This document shows, piece after piece, positions 1-12,900 of a stretch of 60,697 nucleotides of DNA. The notes below the pieces were generated by a model that worked only from the letters and a program-made list of their open reading frames with translations, was not told the DNA's origin and ran no database searches. This DNA is from Acanthaster planci (lineage: Eukaryota > Echinodermata > Asteroidea > Valvatida > Acanthasteridae). Each line of letters opens with the position of its first letter. Position 1 is the first letter of the stretch. The DNA is taken from contig NW_019091573.1 of NCBI RefSeq assembly GCF_001949145.1, positions 353,278 through 413,974 of the forward strand. Direction: 5' to 3'. Made by a program: the position numbers and the translations under genes.

Positions 1-952
1 AGAAGCAGAATAGAAAAAACGGCAGTCCCTACAAGTTGGCTGTGATCTCATGATGATGATCTCATCATCTGATGCATAGCACAGATGGAAAAAAAAGATG
101 ATCACCTGACATATCACATGATGCATGGAGGGAGCTCAGACAATGTCATCACTGTGCTGGCAATGGTGGCATCAAATTCATGTGTGTGTGTTCTTATTTG
201 GCTTGAATACATATATAGGACAGCTTTCTAGCAAATGTTACATTGGCTCTCCACCACCTAACAGCAAAATGGAGAAACGTCCACATTTTGGTTTGGTACT
301 TATGAAAATTTCCATATTCATGAGCTAAGGCACAATGTCATTCAAGGCAGAACAGTAACGGTCTCTACAGCTGAGTATTATTATATATCACACTTTTTAC
401 ATTCTTGGCATACATTTCTCTTTTGACTTGTTTACTGTATTCAGAAGTTTGTTTGGACAACAACAATGGCCAATACTCCTTGAAAACTTTATTTGTGGGT
501 AATTTCAAAGGCAAAATGTCTGTACTTTTTAAATGTCCTTTTGACAAGGAGTGCCTTGTGTGACAAAAGCAAAATACCCCCAGAAAGTATTGATGAAATT
601 CGTTTCATCATACTTTTATATCTTAAAACCCAAATTATATGTTCTTAATCAGTATGAAGGACAATCCAAACATTAAGAAAACGCCAAATTTGGTGCACAC
701 ATCTCATCTTAAATTCCTAAGTCGAGCTTTAGGAACAAGAATTCATCCTGCACTGACACTTCAAAAGACTTCTGTGCTGATGACGCCACACTTTGTTTTA
801 AACGTGTGCTTTCCTACGTGTTCAGTGGACAGTGGGCCCCCACTGGCTCCATAGGAAAAAGCACATGTAAATAAAAAGTGTGACGTCATCATACAAAGGC
901 CGATGACTAACTAAGCACTGGAGCTGAAGGAATCCCCAAATGTGCCACTCAC
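1..952. other. Flank/intron of CCDC180, no exon recognised
   Basis: This stretch lies 3' of the last CCDC180 exon I can place (953-1099, minus strand). That exon ends in an open phase (two bases of a codon) before a GTGAGT donor, so the gene must continue to the left. I see no coding exon with matching phase here, only AT-rich sequence with short meaningless open frames, so it is read as intron. Confidence 0.6.
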
Positions 953-3900
953 TTGAATGACTTAATGAATCTGGCATTCGACTCCCTCAGCATCTGCAGC
1001 GTGTCGTCCAGGTACTGGCGGAACTGTCGCAGCGAGGCACGGATCACATCCATATGGGTTTCTACCTTGGTGCTGACCTGGTGCGATAAGGCTACAAGAC
1101 TGAGGACAGAGACAAACACGGTTGATGGTCAACTACCTGGACTGATGGAATAGACTTTAGTTACTTAAGTGAGTGTTACAATGAAACCACAGGGACAACA
1201 AAGCTGGAAAATCAACAACTTGTCCAGAATCATTAATTTGGAGCAAATTATGTCTGATGCCATTGAAAATCAACATGGTGAGCTTAAGAATCAAAAAATG
1301 TGTAAGTGTGATCATTACATTATTAATTTAACTCAGAATAAAGAGAGAGAGATATTAAGAAATAAATACAAAAGTTTTTGTTTTTGATTTACATCAAAAG
1401 AAACAGCAGAATATGCTCTTCAAATCACATATGAAAAACATCTCCTGAAGACCCATACCATGGCATTCGCTCACATCTTTCCTACAAAAGGGAACTCTTA
1501 AATACATTAAACTGCCCTGCACTACAATGCACCATAACCGGGCAAAAGTACTTGAATAATTTGTTGAAGTGGATCTTAAACTCTATATCCCTAACAGTCC
1601 TAAAATTGTCCATTTTAATACGACTTTTTTTTTTTAAATCCCAGAACATTGGGCAAGGAAAGATTCTACATGTACAAGAATACGGGCAATTCCCACTGCA
1701 TGCAGTGCACCACTAAGAAGTTGTCATGGAGAGGCTTTTTGAAGTGCATTATGGGATAAATAGTCGAGAAAGTCTCATTCGCTAACTGCAGAAAACTTGA
1801 ATATTTCCAAATGCTTACCTTGAATGAAAATTCAAAATTTGCTCACTGCAAATGGGTGTAAGGTTATCAAAATGATGGTTTTTTTGTGGTGCAGGGAATG
1901 TCTAAATCAATCCAATATCCCCAAATTATGTATGAGGTGCGCTTAATCGCGGCAGCGTGTCGACCATAAAGTGGTCGGTCTGCGGTAAATTCTGGAAGCG
2001 CTGTATTGTGAATTGTCCGTATTAAGGTGCATGCACTTCTCATGACTAACTTTTTTGTTCCGATAACCAAAAACAAAAAACTCACGTAGCTGATTTGCTG
2101 GCGTTGACAAACACCTCCTCCAGGGCATCGATCTCCTCCCGGAACTTGTCGGCCAGCCGGTTGTGCTCATGCTGCATCTCGGCAAAGCGCGCCTTCACGT
2201 CATTCAGGGCACCATTGATGCCCTTGGAATGGCGTGAGACACGCTCCTGGTGCAGGACCAGCTCGGCAGCGCGAACATGGTGGATGTCCAGTTCAGCGCG
2301 CTTGGCCCGGGGCCCGTGCAGGTGAAGGCGTAAATCTAGCTCGCTGTTCAGCTCCTCAATCTGAGGTCAAACGAACCAATAAGCCATTCGCGAGATAAAC
2401 TTGAATGAAATCTGGTACACTGAGTTATTTGATTGCACACAAACTTAACAATTTTAATTCCCCAGACTAAAGACGCTGTTGCAATACCTCGTGATTCGGG
2501 GCAAGCTTTTGCATAGTGACCACCATCTCTGGAATGGACTGGTTCCTTTGTGCCCTTCTTATCCATTGAGAGCAGTGTATTGGTGCAAGACGTCTCTTAT
2601 GTAACTAAGCAAAAGCTTGCCCTGAATCACGAGGTATAGCAACAGTGTTTTTAGTATGGAGAATTCAAATTATTATGTTCCCGTGAATTTAAAGAACTCA
2701 GAGTACCACATTTTATTCAAAGGTCACTTGCAAAAGGCTTATTAAAACCATTACTGTAGCTGAATACCCCTATGACCAGCAGGTTTTAATTGTCTAAAAT
2801 GCACACGGCACAAAACACAATAAAACAAGGCCAGTAAGCTGACATCATGTTGGCAGTGGTTCCCTGGTGGTCTTACATTTTTCCTATGCTTGACACTCCT
2901 TAACCTGTTTTTCATGTGTATCAGTGTGAAAGCTGTAAATGAATTGAGACCAGAGACTGATTTCTGTTTTGAAATAAAAATCAATGTCCACTTGTCTCTG
3001 GCAGTACAGAGACTCATGGCCAGCTAAGAATGTTTTTTCAAATGTTGGGTTCAAATATCCTTTCCTGTGATCTGCTGACTTGGTTCTGAGCTGAAAACTT
3101 TTCTCAAACATAACCAGCGATAACCTCCTCAATCTTAGTTGTTGCTGGTAACAGGTTTGATGTTTTAAACAGTTCAAATCATACCGAAAGCCATCTTTGC
3201 TTACTTTGGCTGCAACAACGCTATTGGCTCTTTCCACAGCCTCCACAGACCACATCTCAAGATGGTTCAGAAACTCCAGCCGCATTCTGCATAGAGAAAA
3301 CTTGTTTATTTAATAAAATAAAATACCTATATGTGGTTTACTTCATCTTCACCCTTTTCTACTTCTAATTGGTGTCTCTGCAACGACTATTTCACAACTA
3401 GATCTCAAATTCTTAAGTCTGGTGGCAGGGGGCTCATATTTAAACATCTTGTAACCCGACGTAGGACTGGGTTACTCACAATGAAACTTGTAAACAACCA
3501 ACTTATATGAATGTGTAAGGATTTTCAGTTTGATTACCAGAAGGGGAAATTCTGCATTATATAGTATGCACATGAAACAGCTAGATAGAAAACAGGGAGG
3601 TTTTCCCCAATTTTAGGTGCCTGAATGAATTGTTTGCTAAGATTTCCATTCAGCACCCACACTTTCCGCAGCTCTCGGAACAGCTCCTCGGGGATCATGA
3701 CGTTCTCGGTGTAAGCTGCTACCGCCTCCCGCTCTGGTATCTCGCTCTCTGTCATGAAGGCGGCAGCCCCGTCTTGATCCTTCCGAGCATCCTCCTCGGA
3801 TATCCCATGCTCCCCAGCGACGGTCAGCACATAGAAAGTGGTGCCGGCATTTGTGGACAGGACCTCCTTGACGGCCATAGGCACTGGGCTCTGACTGACG

Positions 3901-6900
3901 GCGGACTCCCCGGGCAAACTCTGGTGACGCAAAGAAGTGACAACAAAATTACCCACCATCTTTGACCCTCGCCTTCTGTAGCCCTTCAGAATCCACCAGC
4001 AGGTTTGGCAGGCTTTTGCAGAATTGAGAAAGGTGTAACCTGTAAGCATTGCTTCTTGACATGAGGCACGATGCACCTTGAACGCTGAAGCACACATACA
4101 ACTGTGCTTTTTGGGTCAATGCAGAGGGTGATTTTGGAAGATTAAGGCAGGTCTAGGCAAAATAACATTTTCATAAACTCATTTCAGTAGTTTACTGTTA
4201 CTGTAAATTCTGTAATCAAAACTACACGTACAACTCTTTCAAAACAAAAAATTAAAAAATATCCTAACCTATTTTTTTCTGCATTTTTATAAAAAAGGCC
4301 AACGGACAACACTAGAGAAAACTTTTTATCTTTTAAAACATGCTCAAGAACTCGCACTAAATATAACCCAATTACATCACTGAGGCAGTTTCTGTATTAC
4401 AAGAGTGGCACAAAGCCAACTGAGAATGTACATGGGTTACTCGCATGTCTTAATACAAAACACTGTCCAACATTATTCATCACAGTCAACAGTATGCAAG
4501 GAAAACATGTACCAAATCTATGTTTTCTCTGCATTTAAAAAAAGACGGCCAACGGGCAACACTAGACAAAACTTTTTGTCTCTTAGCTTTAAAAGAAAAA
4601 ACATGATGGAAAAGTGTTGGTTAAAACAAATATACACAAATGCAAGCTGAGCAGATTTGTGCAAATTTTAAAAATAGTGCAATGAGCCATTCGCTAAGAC
4701 TGCAAAGTGAACATGAAAGTAATGATACCATTATGTGAAAATGCATGCAAATGATGTTGAGGGCAAATAGCAGGACAAAATATGAAAACAAATCACTATT
4801 AAGCCACGTTTCTCTGGCAGGAAACTACTCTTTCATGAAATGCTTCGGTAAAAAGAAAGGAGAGAGAAAAAGAAGCAACAAACCAACAAAGAGCACCTTA
4901 GGAGTTGGGGAGGGATACCTTACCCGCTTATGGAATGCCTTCTTCCATTTCATCTTGGCCTGACTCATGCTGCTCTGTTAGCAGGCATGGGAAGCGGGAG
5001 ACAGCAAGAGGAGAGGTGGTGCAAAGGAGATGAATAAGACAAGGTGCAAGGATAAAAGGTAAGGGAGTGATGGGTGATGAGAATAAGGGTGTAGCCAAGA
5101 TATAAAACAACAATGAAGCAAAAGACGATGCAGAAAAAACCTCAGTTTTCATTTGGGATTATTTTTATCCACTTATCCGCTCCGAGCAGAACAAAAGAGG
5201 GCGTGGTTTTTTGGGTACTTACCATTGATCTCCATTATAATAGAGATCGATGGTACTCAACGCATAGGCGCGCCAAGTATATGTGCGTTTGACGAGGACC
5301 ACGCTGAGTACGCGTAACTAACTACTCCGGCATGTATGGTCTTTGCGTATGCGCAGAACACGAGCAAGAACCTGCTTGTAACCACCTGTCTGTCTTTTGG
5401 GGGTGCACTTCAGCTCGGGGCGGATAGCCCTTGTCACAAAAAATTGGTGGCACTGTTTTTATAAAACTTTGGAATAATTCTTGATTTTCATAGAGTGCTT
5501 TAGCCAAAAAGGGGGTCCATCCTCAATATAAAAGCTTAGAATCTGAAATCAACCTGAAGGATTCTTTTGTGGATAGGGAAGCATAAGACAACATATGCAA
5601 CAGCAGTAGCAGCAATTCACTGCCAAGTATACAGAACAGACAGGCCAGGCCAATACGGGGGATTCACTATAGTACGCCCCCAAGAGTTTGCAATGTGTCG
5701 CCCAATCACAATGCGCGAAATCTGTCGACCCTTTCCAAACGCCCACTGGGTCGACAGATTTCGTGCACTGTGATTGGCCAACGCGTTGCAAACTCTTGAG
5801 GGCGCACTGTTGTGAAACGCCCACATTACACGGCTCTGCCTATGCAATAACACAGCTGTGCTTTGTAGTCCTATTCCACGCTTTTACAGATAGCACAAGA
5901 AATTATGTGCAAACCAAGTAAGTAGAGAGTCCCTTGGAATGTACCCATTCAGACAAGCCAAAACCTTCAATAACCTAGGAATTATGCCAATCTTTATCAC
6001 ACAGCTCAATGCTAGAGTCAAGTAATTCTGCATGGTAGGCGGAGCCACAAAATCAGACACACTTTTTAGAGATTGTGACAGTGCCATGGAAGAATTGCAT
6101 CTGAAGTTATTCATCTATGTGCATCGATCAGATTGGTATCCAACTTACAGTCATGGACCTTGAGGAGGATACCCTGCTGTCTGGAGGAGCAGCGAGTTCT
6201 GTTGCCGGCGTGGTGCTGCGCTGCGTCTTCTTCTTAGAGGCTTTCTTACCCCGCGATTTGGCCTCCTCGCTCAGCTCCTGCTCAATCAGGTGTTGGCGTT
6301 CCTACACTCGGCAAATAGATCAAGGAGTGCATAAGCGTAATATCATCTCACGTATAATGTACTTGTGACATGGCCACAAATGACAATGACCATCAATAAA
6401 AGTATGCTTTCGTCACAGCTCATCTGATTAGCTTGTGCATATGATGAATATTGATAGTGTCTGACCTTTTAATCCTAGTAGATGCTTTTTTTGGTTGCCT
6501 TTGACAAAAGGTTTACTAGGATAGAAATCCCAGGCCACTCCAAGTCTACAGACTGTTATTTCTGGTTACCTAAGTATAGACCAGATTCACGGTTTTACAT
6601 TCCCAATGCTCTGTAATTTTTTTATAGCACCACTCTTTTAGAAAACAATAAGTACAAGTTCCAGAGAAACAATAACCCTAACTCCCAGCCTACTTTAGCT
6701 TGCCTGCCATGCCTACATCGTTTGTCAAAGTGGCTTGCCGGCCCAGTGTGACAAGATCCAACAGGTCAACCCTCCCCAAGGCCAAACAGCCTGGGAGTCT
6801 GTGGTTGCCAGTCACCACAAGATCCAACAGTGTTACTGTACAGTGGGACTAGCTTCCATTGTCTCAACGTGGCCAGTTTGTTCGGCTGCTGTTTGTTGCC

Positions 6901-9900
6901 ATGTGCATCAAGGTGAAACAGACTTTTTCACCTGATGGACTGTGCCGCGCCCAGCAGGGATAGGGCTAACAATGCCCTACCAAACTATCCAGCTATTGCC
7001 TGTCTCATAGACGGTCAAGTGATGCCTTTGTTAACTTCTGATTACTTCTCAGAAATAGTGTTGGCTCTTACCGTGGGATGCATCCTGTCCACTTCAAAGA
7101 ACGTGCAAACTGACAAGTCGTATCTTTGCAGCTCTTCCTTGACCATGTCTGGATAATCCTTCACAAGCCGCATCTGATCCTTGTGGAACTGTTCATAGCT
7201 GACATTACACAATGACAAAGATTGCCTCATTAGCTTCCTTAATGCCACAAGTATTGTTAGAAACCTTCCCAAATCTTCCAAAATCCAAACACTACACAGT
7301 AAAACCAATGGTGCATTATTTGGCTCAACAGAAGTGAGACACCAAGACCCAGGTAAAACACTGGCCTCCAAAGTTGGACTTCACCAAATACACACCCGTA
7401 GGAAACAGTGCAAAATAAGAGGGAAATATCTTCCTCTGCCATAAAACAGTACGACATAGTGAAGACAAAGTCCACACAAAGAACAAGACGGCATTATAAT
7501 TATTCAATCACAAACTCTCCTTTTCAGTCCTCTTGCTGTGTTCTGGGGTTGGGGTGTGTGTGGGAGGGCTAGGATGACATGGTCCGCTAAATACAGATAT
7601 CTTAGTGTACTACAACTCTCCGGAAACCCCCAAAACCCCCCAAACCCCAGAGCAAATCTACTAGTCACAAATCGTTACCAGTGATTGACAAGCCGGTCGC
7701 AGGTCGATCAAGAGTCAAATCCCACAAGTCTGGTTCCCTGTATTAGGGGATGACAAATGACTACAGAAAGCCACTGTCAAATCTCATGTAATTCCTTTGT
7801 TGTTTGACTGGAGACCCTGTTCCTTGTGATTAGTTGGTGTCATGATGGACTTGCGATGACCTGCTTCCAATTCTGATCAACAAGTTTTTAGACTTCTATC
7901 TTGTTGGTTCCTCTTTTTTTTCAAGAGTCTTTCCATCATCACCTTACTATCAACAATCACGTTGAAATTGCTTGCTTTTTAAAAATGCTGCCAAGAATTA
8001 CAAAAGCTAGGATGTGTGAACCTTGCTTTGATCTTGTCCAGCATGAGCAATGCTTTCTGCAGGCGGTCCTTCAATGTTTCTTCGCTGCTCTCTTGTCTCA
8101 GCCTGTCAATGATGATATCGAGGTTGGCTTCCATATCCTAGGTGCAGGAAAACGATGCAGTGAATGTTAAGACACTTTCGCCATCTGTTTCAATATCAAA
8201 ACAGTGCAGCAAAACCTGCATACCAGATTCCTTCCTTCCACACAAGCTGGTCCGCACAACAAAGCAATGGAGTGGCCATCACTCAAAACTCCAACCCATG
8301 TACTAGTTCCTTTACAAAATCTATTTGCCCTGGGCTGAAGAGTACCCTCATCAGCAAGTGAGAGGCAAGTTTTTCATTCGGGCTCCTGTGTGCACCCGGC
8401 ACACACACGAAGGCCATTTGTGCCAACATAAATGGTTGAACATGCTCAGCATGCCCCGTGCCAAATGGGTACAAGTCCACCAAAGAGCTGCCATTTCCAT
8501 GCGTAAAACACACCCTCCATTGTTCCAGCTCAGAGCTGATGGCAACATCTCAAACCAGCTCGTGTGACTTTTCCCTCATTTTGGTAAATCAGCTCATTTT
8601 CTTTTCCCGTTCCCACCTGGTTCTGGTTGTCATGCTCGTGCCTGCAATCTTCCAGTCGCTCCTGCAACGCACGCTCCTTCTTGGCCAGACCCACCTCGTG
8701 CACGTCCCACAGGTGGGCCGCTCCCTGGGTAAACTTGAAGAGCGAGCGCAACTGCTCGCTGTGCTTCTCGGCAAGCTGCTCCAGAGATTTCTGAAGGGGA
8801 AGAAGGAGAGACAGAAACAATCCAGCTGCTTACAGGCTGCTTCATGTTTCATAAAAGTTTTTCAAGATGTACTTTGCGTCGGGGAGATGTTAATTTTAGT
8901 TTACGGGTTTCGCTCTTACCCAAAATATATATATTTATAAACACTGTATACTCAGTGCTTGTCCAAGAGCTTGCAAAAAAATTCACAAGCTTACTCGGGT
9001 GGGACTCGAACCCACGACCTCCTGCTTACTAGTGTAGACGTCTTAACTATTCGACCACTGAACTTGCCGGGGTTGGCTGGCCGGTCCAAATCAGATGTAG
9101 CAGTGGGTACTGCAAACTATTTTCAAGACGCGCTTTGTGCAGGGGAGATGTTAAAAATGTCAAAGCATCTGCAACAGACCTCAAGCTAGGACTTGCGTCC
9201 TTTTGAAAAAATGTGCCCATTTCTTACAAGCCCGTGTCAAAATCTGTTCCCAAACACTAATACTGTAACTCATTCTACGTATTCAGTAAACATAGTCCTG
9301 ATCCATGGGTTGAACCACCCTTATGAAATGAGTCCACATGGGAAGCTGGGTAAGAGCTTGAATATAGCTCTGCAAAGAGATTGCTACGAAGTGACAGTTA
9401 ACGATTGCACAAACATCTGACAGCTAGTTTTGAAACAGAAAATCAGACTCATTTTGAATGCGCGTGATTCATGTGGGCATACTGGCACGAAAGGAAAAGG
9501 ATGTAGGTGGTATTTTTGATGCTCAGTATTAGTTCAGAAAAACCTCTTTAATTCAGACTTACATCGATAGTTTCCAGGGTGTTCTCAAAGATCCTCTGCT
9601 GGTTGCCCACCTGTGGTAGGAAGTGCTCCTCAATAACCTCTTGTACCTTCTCCTCGGTGCACACCCCTGCCTCAAGGAGCTCCTCCTGGGGGTGAAGATG
9701 AATAGAAATCCTTGTTCTTTCCAACTCTTAACGTCATGAAATTTCCTTTGCCACAATTATTGACGACATACGATCCATCTTTTCTCTTGACACGAAGTAC
9801 CAACCAACCGCTCACCCTATATTTGTCCACTTGGTCAAGGCAATCCTGACAGACTCTCTCATATTCTTTGTGTAGTTTGCCCAGGTACTTAATGTGCAGC

Positions 9901-12900
9901 TGTTCCAACTGTTGGTTGGCAGTGGCTAGCTGCTTGTTCCACTCGTAGACGGCAGTCTTAGTGGACCCCGGTGGCTTCATTTCCCTGGGGGTTTAAGAGG
10001 CCAGGTCAAATCACTGCGTATCTCATAGAGAGTCCATTCTTGAATGCTGTAGCTGGCATGCAACGCACTGTGATTGAAAGTTACTCTGGGAATGAGAAAT
10101 TCTCTCCACATTATGTTTCTTTCCAAGGGATTTATTTTTATTCGCAAGACGTGAAAAACATTTTTCCAAAGTGGGAAAAGATTCTTTACACAAGTGGGAA
10201 TTTTTTTTCTCGCCTTGCAAAATGTGAGAGCGAATGAGAAAGTGACTTCTTTTCACACATTTTCCCATTCCAATTCACAGAGTTAACTTTCAATTTGAAT
10301 GTACTGTACGATAACGGTAATCACAAAGGATCTTGACCTGGTCATCTGCAAATCAAATGACAAAATCAGGTTCACTAAAATCAGGTCACATTTGCTGAAG
10401 GAACAGAGATGAATATTTATTTGTCAGAGTTATACGAACAGCTTGTGACCTGACTTGAGACTGGATGATATTGAAGTTGCTATGACTTGATCACAAATTT
10501 GATCCAGAGTGGTTTATTTTGAAAATTTTAAAAGAAATGCACCAGTTCAAAGTCCTTCTTTTTAAATGAAGTCATAAAATATGTCACAAAATGGTTCTAT
10601 ATTAAAATCAGTTTCTAAATTGTGTCTAATTTTAGGAAGGAACGGGGCCAATGTTTGCAAAGATTGAAGACTTACCTGAGTGCTTCCAGAAGGTCCAACC
10701 TCTTGCTGTTGAAGATCTTCTGTTCTGCCTTCAGCTCCTCAAGTAGAAAGCCAATCCGGCAGGGACTTTTCACCTCTTCGCTTTGCATAAACAATCTAAC
10801 AAAATTTCAAGACAACAAAAGCCATCACCAAGTTGACTGTTAAGCTTCATAGGCATACGATTTTCAACGGCTGAAAATTGGTGTACTCTGTGCGACCAAT
10901 CTGTCTTGTGCACTTGCTGTGCTGAGGAAACACATCCACGTGAATACAAACCCCATGCCACGTTAAACTCTCGTGACTACTTTACTGAAGATCTTTTCAC
11001 AAAAACTAATCAATTCCTTCGCAGTATCTCCTGCTTGACAAGGCCAACATAATGCCTTTGATTATTGTACTGTAAGCCAAGGATTTCTGATACGTGTAGA
11101 AAATAATTCTATGCCAAGTTTCAAGCACATTTCTCCAGTTAAGGCATATCAACTTATTGTAACTTGGTGTTCAATGTTTTAATAACAGGACTAGTACAAA
11201 ACTTTTCTTCTATCATTGCTAGTATAGAGTGCTCATCATCAGTGCAGAAGCCTCTGGTCAGCAGACTCACATACAGGACACACCTCGACAAAACTTTGGT
11301 GCCCCATGACTTCTGTGCTCGAACAGCAGAGTGCATTATGACATCCCTTCAGGCCAACACACTGCCCCTGCACGAGTACATGTACCTGCGTGCATGGGTA
11401 ATTGTGAACTAAAAATGTGCAGACCTGTGACACATTTTTGCATGGGTACCAGGCACCAGATGCAAATAGCAGGTGTGAGATTGGGGCAATGAAAAGAAAT
11501 CCAGAAGACATCCCGCAAACAGCTTCTCACGGTGACAGGAATAACATGCTGGGAGTTTTTAGGGCTTTCACAAGCTAGCAAGGTTTGGGCACTTTCCCAA
11601 ATGGCTATGACTATGGCAAAATTACACTTGGCTTTACGGAACAAAGTGCCCGAACCCCACAAAAACTTGAATGATTAATCTTCATAAACTCCTATAATCT
11701 TGATAATCCTCAGAAATCACAGGCTATACATTTTAAATGTCTGCCTAACCTTGCCCTTAACCGCTTTGTGGTAAGAGGGCACTTGCTCAAGGGGTCCATA
11801 CTCACGTGAACTTATCGACCGCTACGTCGGTGTTCAGCTGCTTCCAGTCAGTCACCCGGGTCTCCCAGATGCGGTGGTGGTTCTTGTCCCTCTCCACGTC
11901 CGTCTTCATCAGCCGCGTAAACAGATCCGCATAGGCCCGCCTGTTGTTGAGTATGGTCTGGTTGATGACCTGCGCTTCCTTGCTGATCAGGCGCTGCACA
12001 TCCGGTGGCATCACGTACGCAATCTTCTCCATGTTCTTGGCATAGGACTTCAGGACTTCTTGGATCTGGTAGTGGCAAAGAGATCCCAATGTCAGACTAG
12101 ATAAGGCCAAACCAAAAAATAACTGTGTTTCCAGTTACCCGACCCAACCTAGAAAATCACGCGGAACCTGTATTTTTTTATTTGACAAATCAATAAAATA
12201 TAAAAACTTGTGGTGCCTTGCCCCGAGCCTAATTTTGCGTAGATGTACATCGTCCTGTACATTGTATTGTTTTATTTTTTTTGCATAAGATGGACGGCTC
12301 TAGTGTGTTTGTATTTCAATAACCAGCTGCTTTACTACCCAATCACAGTGCTGCTATGTAATATTGACGTGCACATGTACAGTATTTATCTGACACTGAC
12401 TTAGTACCTGCGACAAATATACACTCCCCCCCCAAAAAAAAAATCAGACCATCATCCGAACCAAATTTTGGGGCAATTAAAAAGTAAGGGTAAAAAAAAA
12501 ATTCACCCAACCAACCAACCACCCTAATTTATTGTTCACCCTATTACTTGTGTCTGGTCTTGTGCATGGTCTTGTGCATGGTCTTGTGCATGGTCTTGTG
12601 TCTGGTCTTATGGTGGTCTTGACTACAGCACTTGTAACTAGTACTTTTTAATGTTTTATATACCTTTAAATTATACATAATGTTATCCAATCACTTTAAA
12701 TTTTCGAATTTTTGTATTGGAGTTTTTTAAACCGAAATAAATAAATAAATACAATGAAATAAATAAAAACAGAACAAAAATGCATCTTTTCTCTGACTCT
12801 GCAAGGCACCAAAGCAGGTGTGTTGTGTCCTGATCTGGAAAATGATGTATCTTACACAGCAATACTATTTCACCACCATGACCATGATGACCACTGCAAA

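Noticed and set aside
1092-1099. Alternative acceptor TTGTAG for CCDC180 exon 20
   Set aside because: Using it would shift the frame; the upstream CCTCAG acceptor keeps phase and gives the family-like TLVALSHQV.
7375-7425. Shared motif with 47,396-47,440 as a transposon family
   Set aside because: Only ~40 bases (CACCAAATACACACCC ... AACAGTGCAAAA) are clearly similar; too short to define element ends.
8990-9069. Candidate tRNA gene on the minus strand
   Set aside because: The T arm is good but acceptor and anticodon stems do not pair and the sequence is fused to a dispersed SINE body.
10319-10345. Possible micro-exon of CCDC180
   Set aside because: Acceptor- and donor-like sequences are present, but exons 9 and 10 already join in phase and inserting it breaks the frame.
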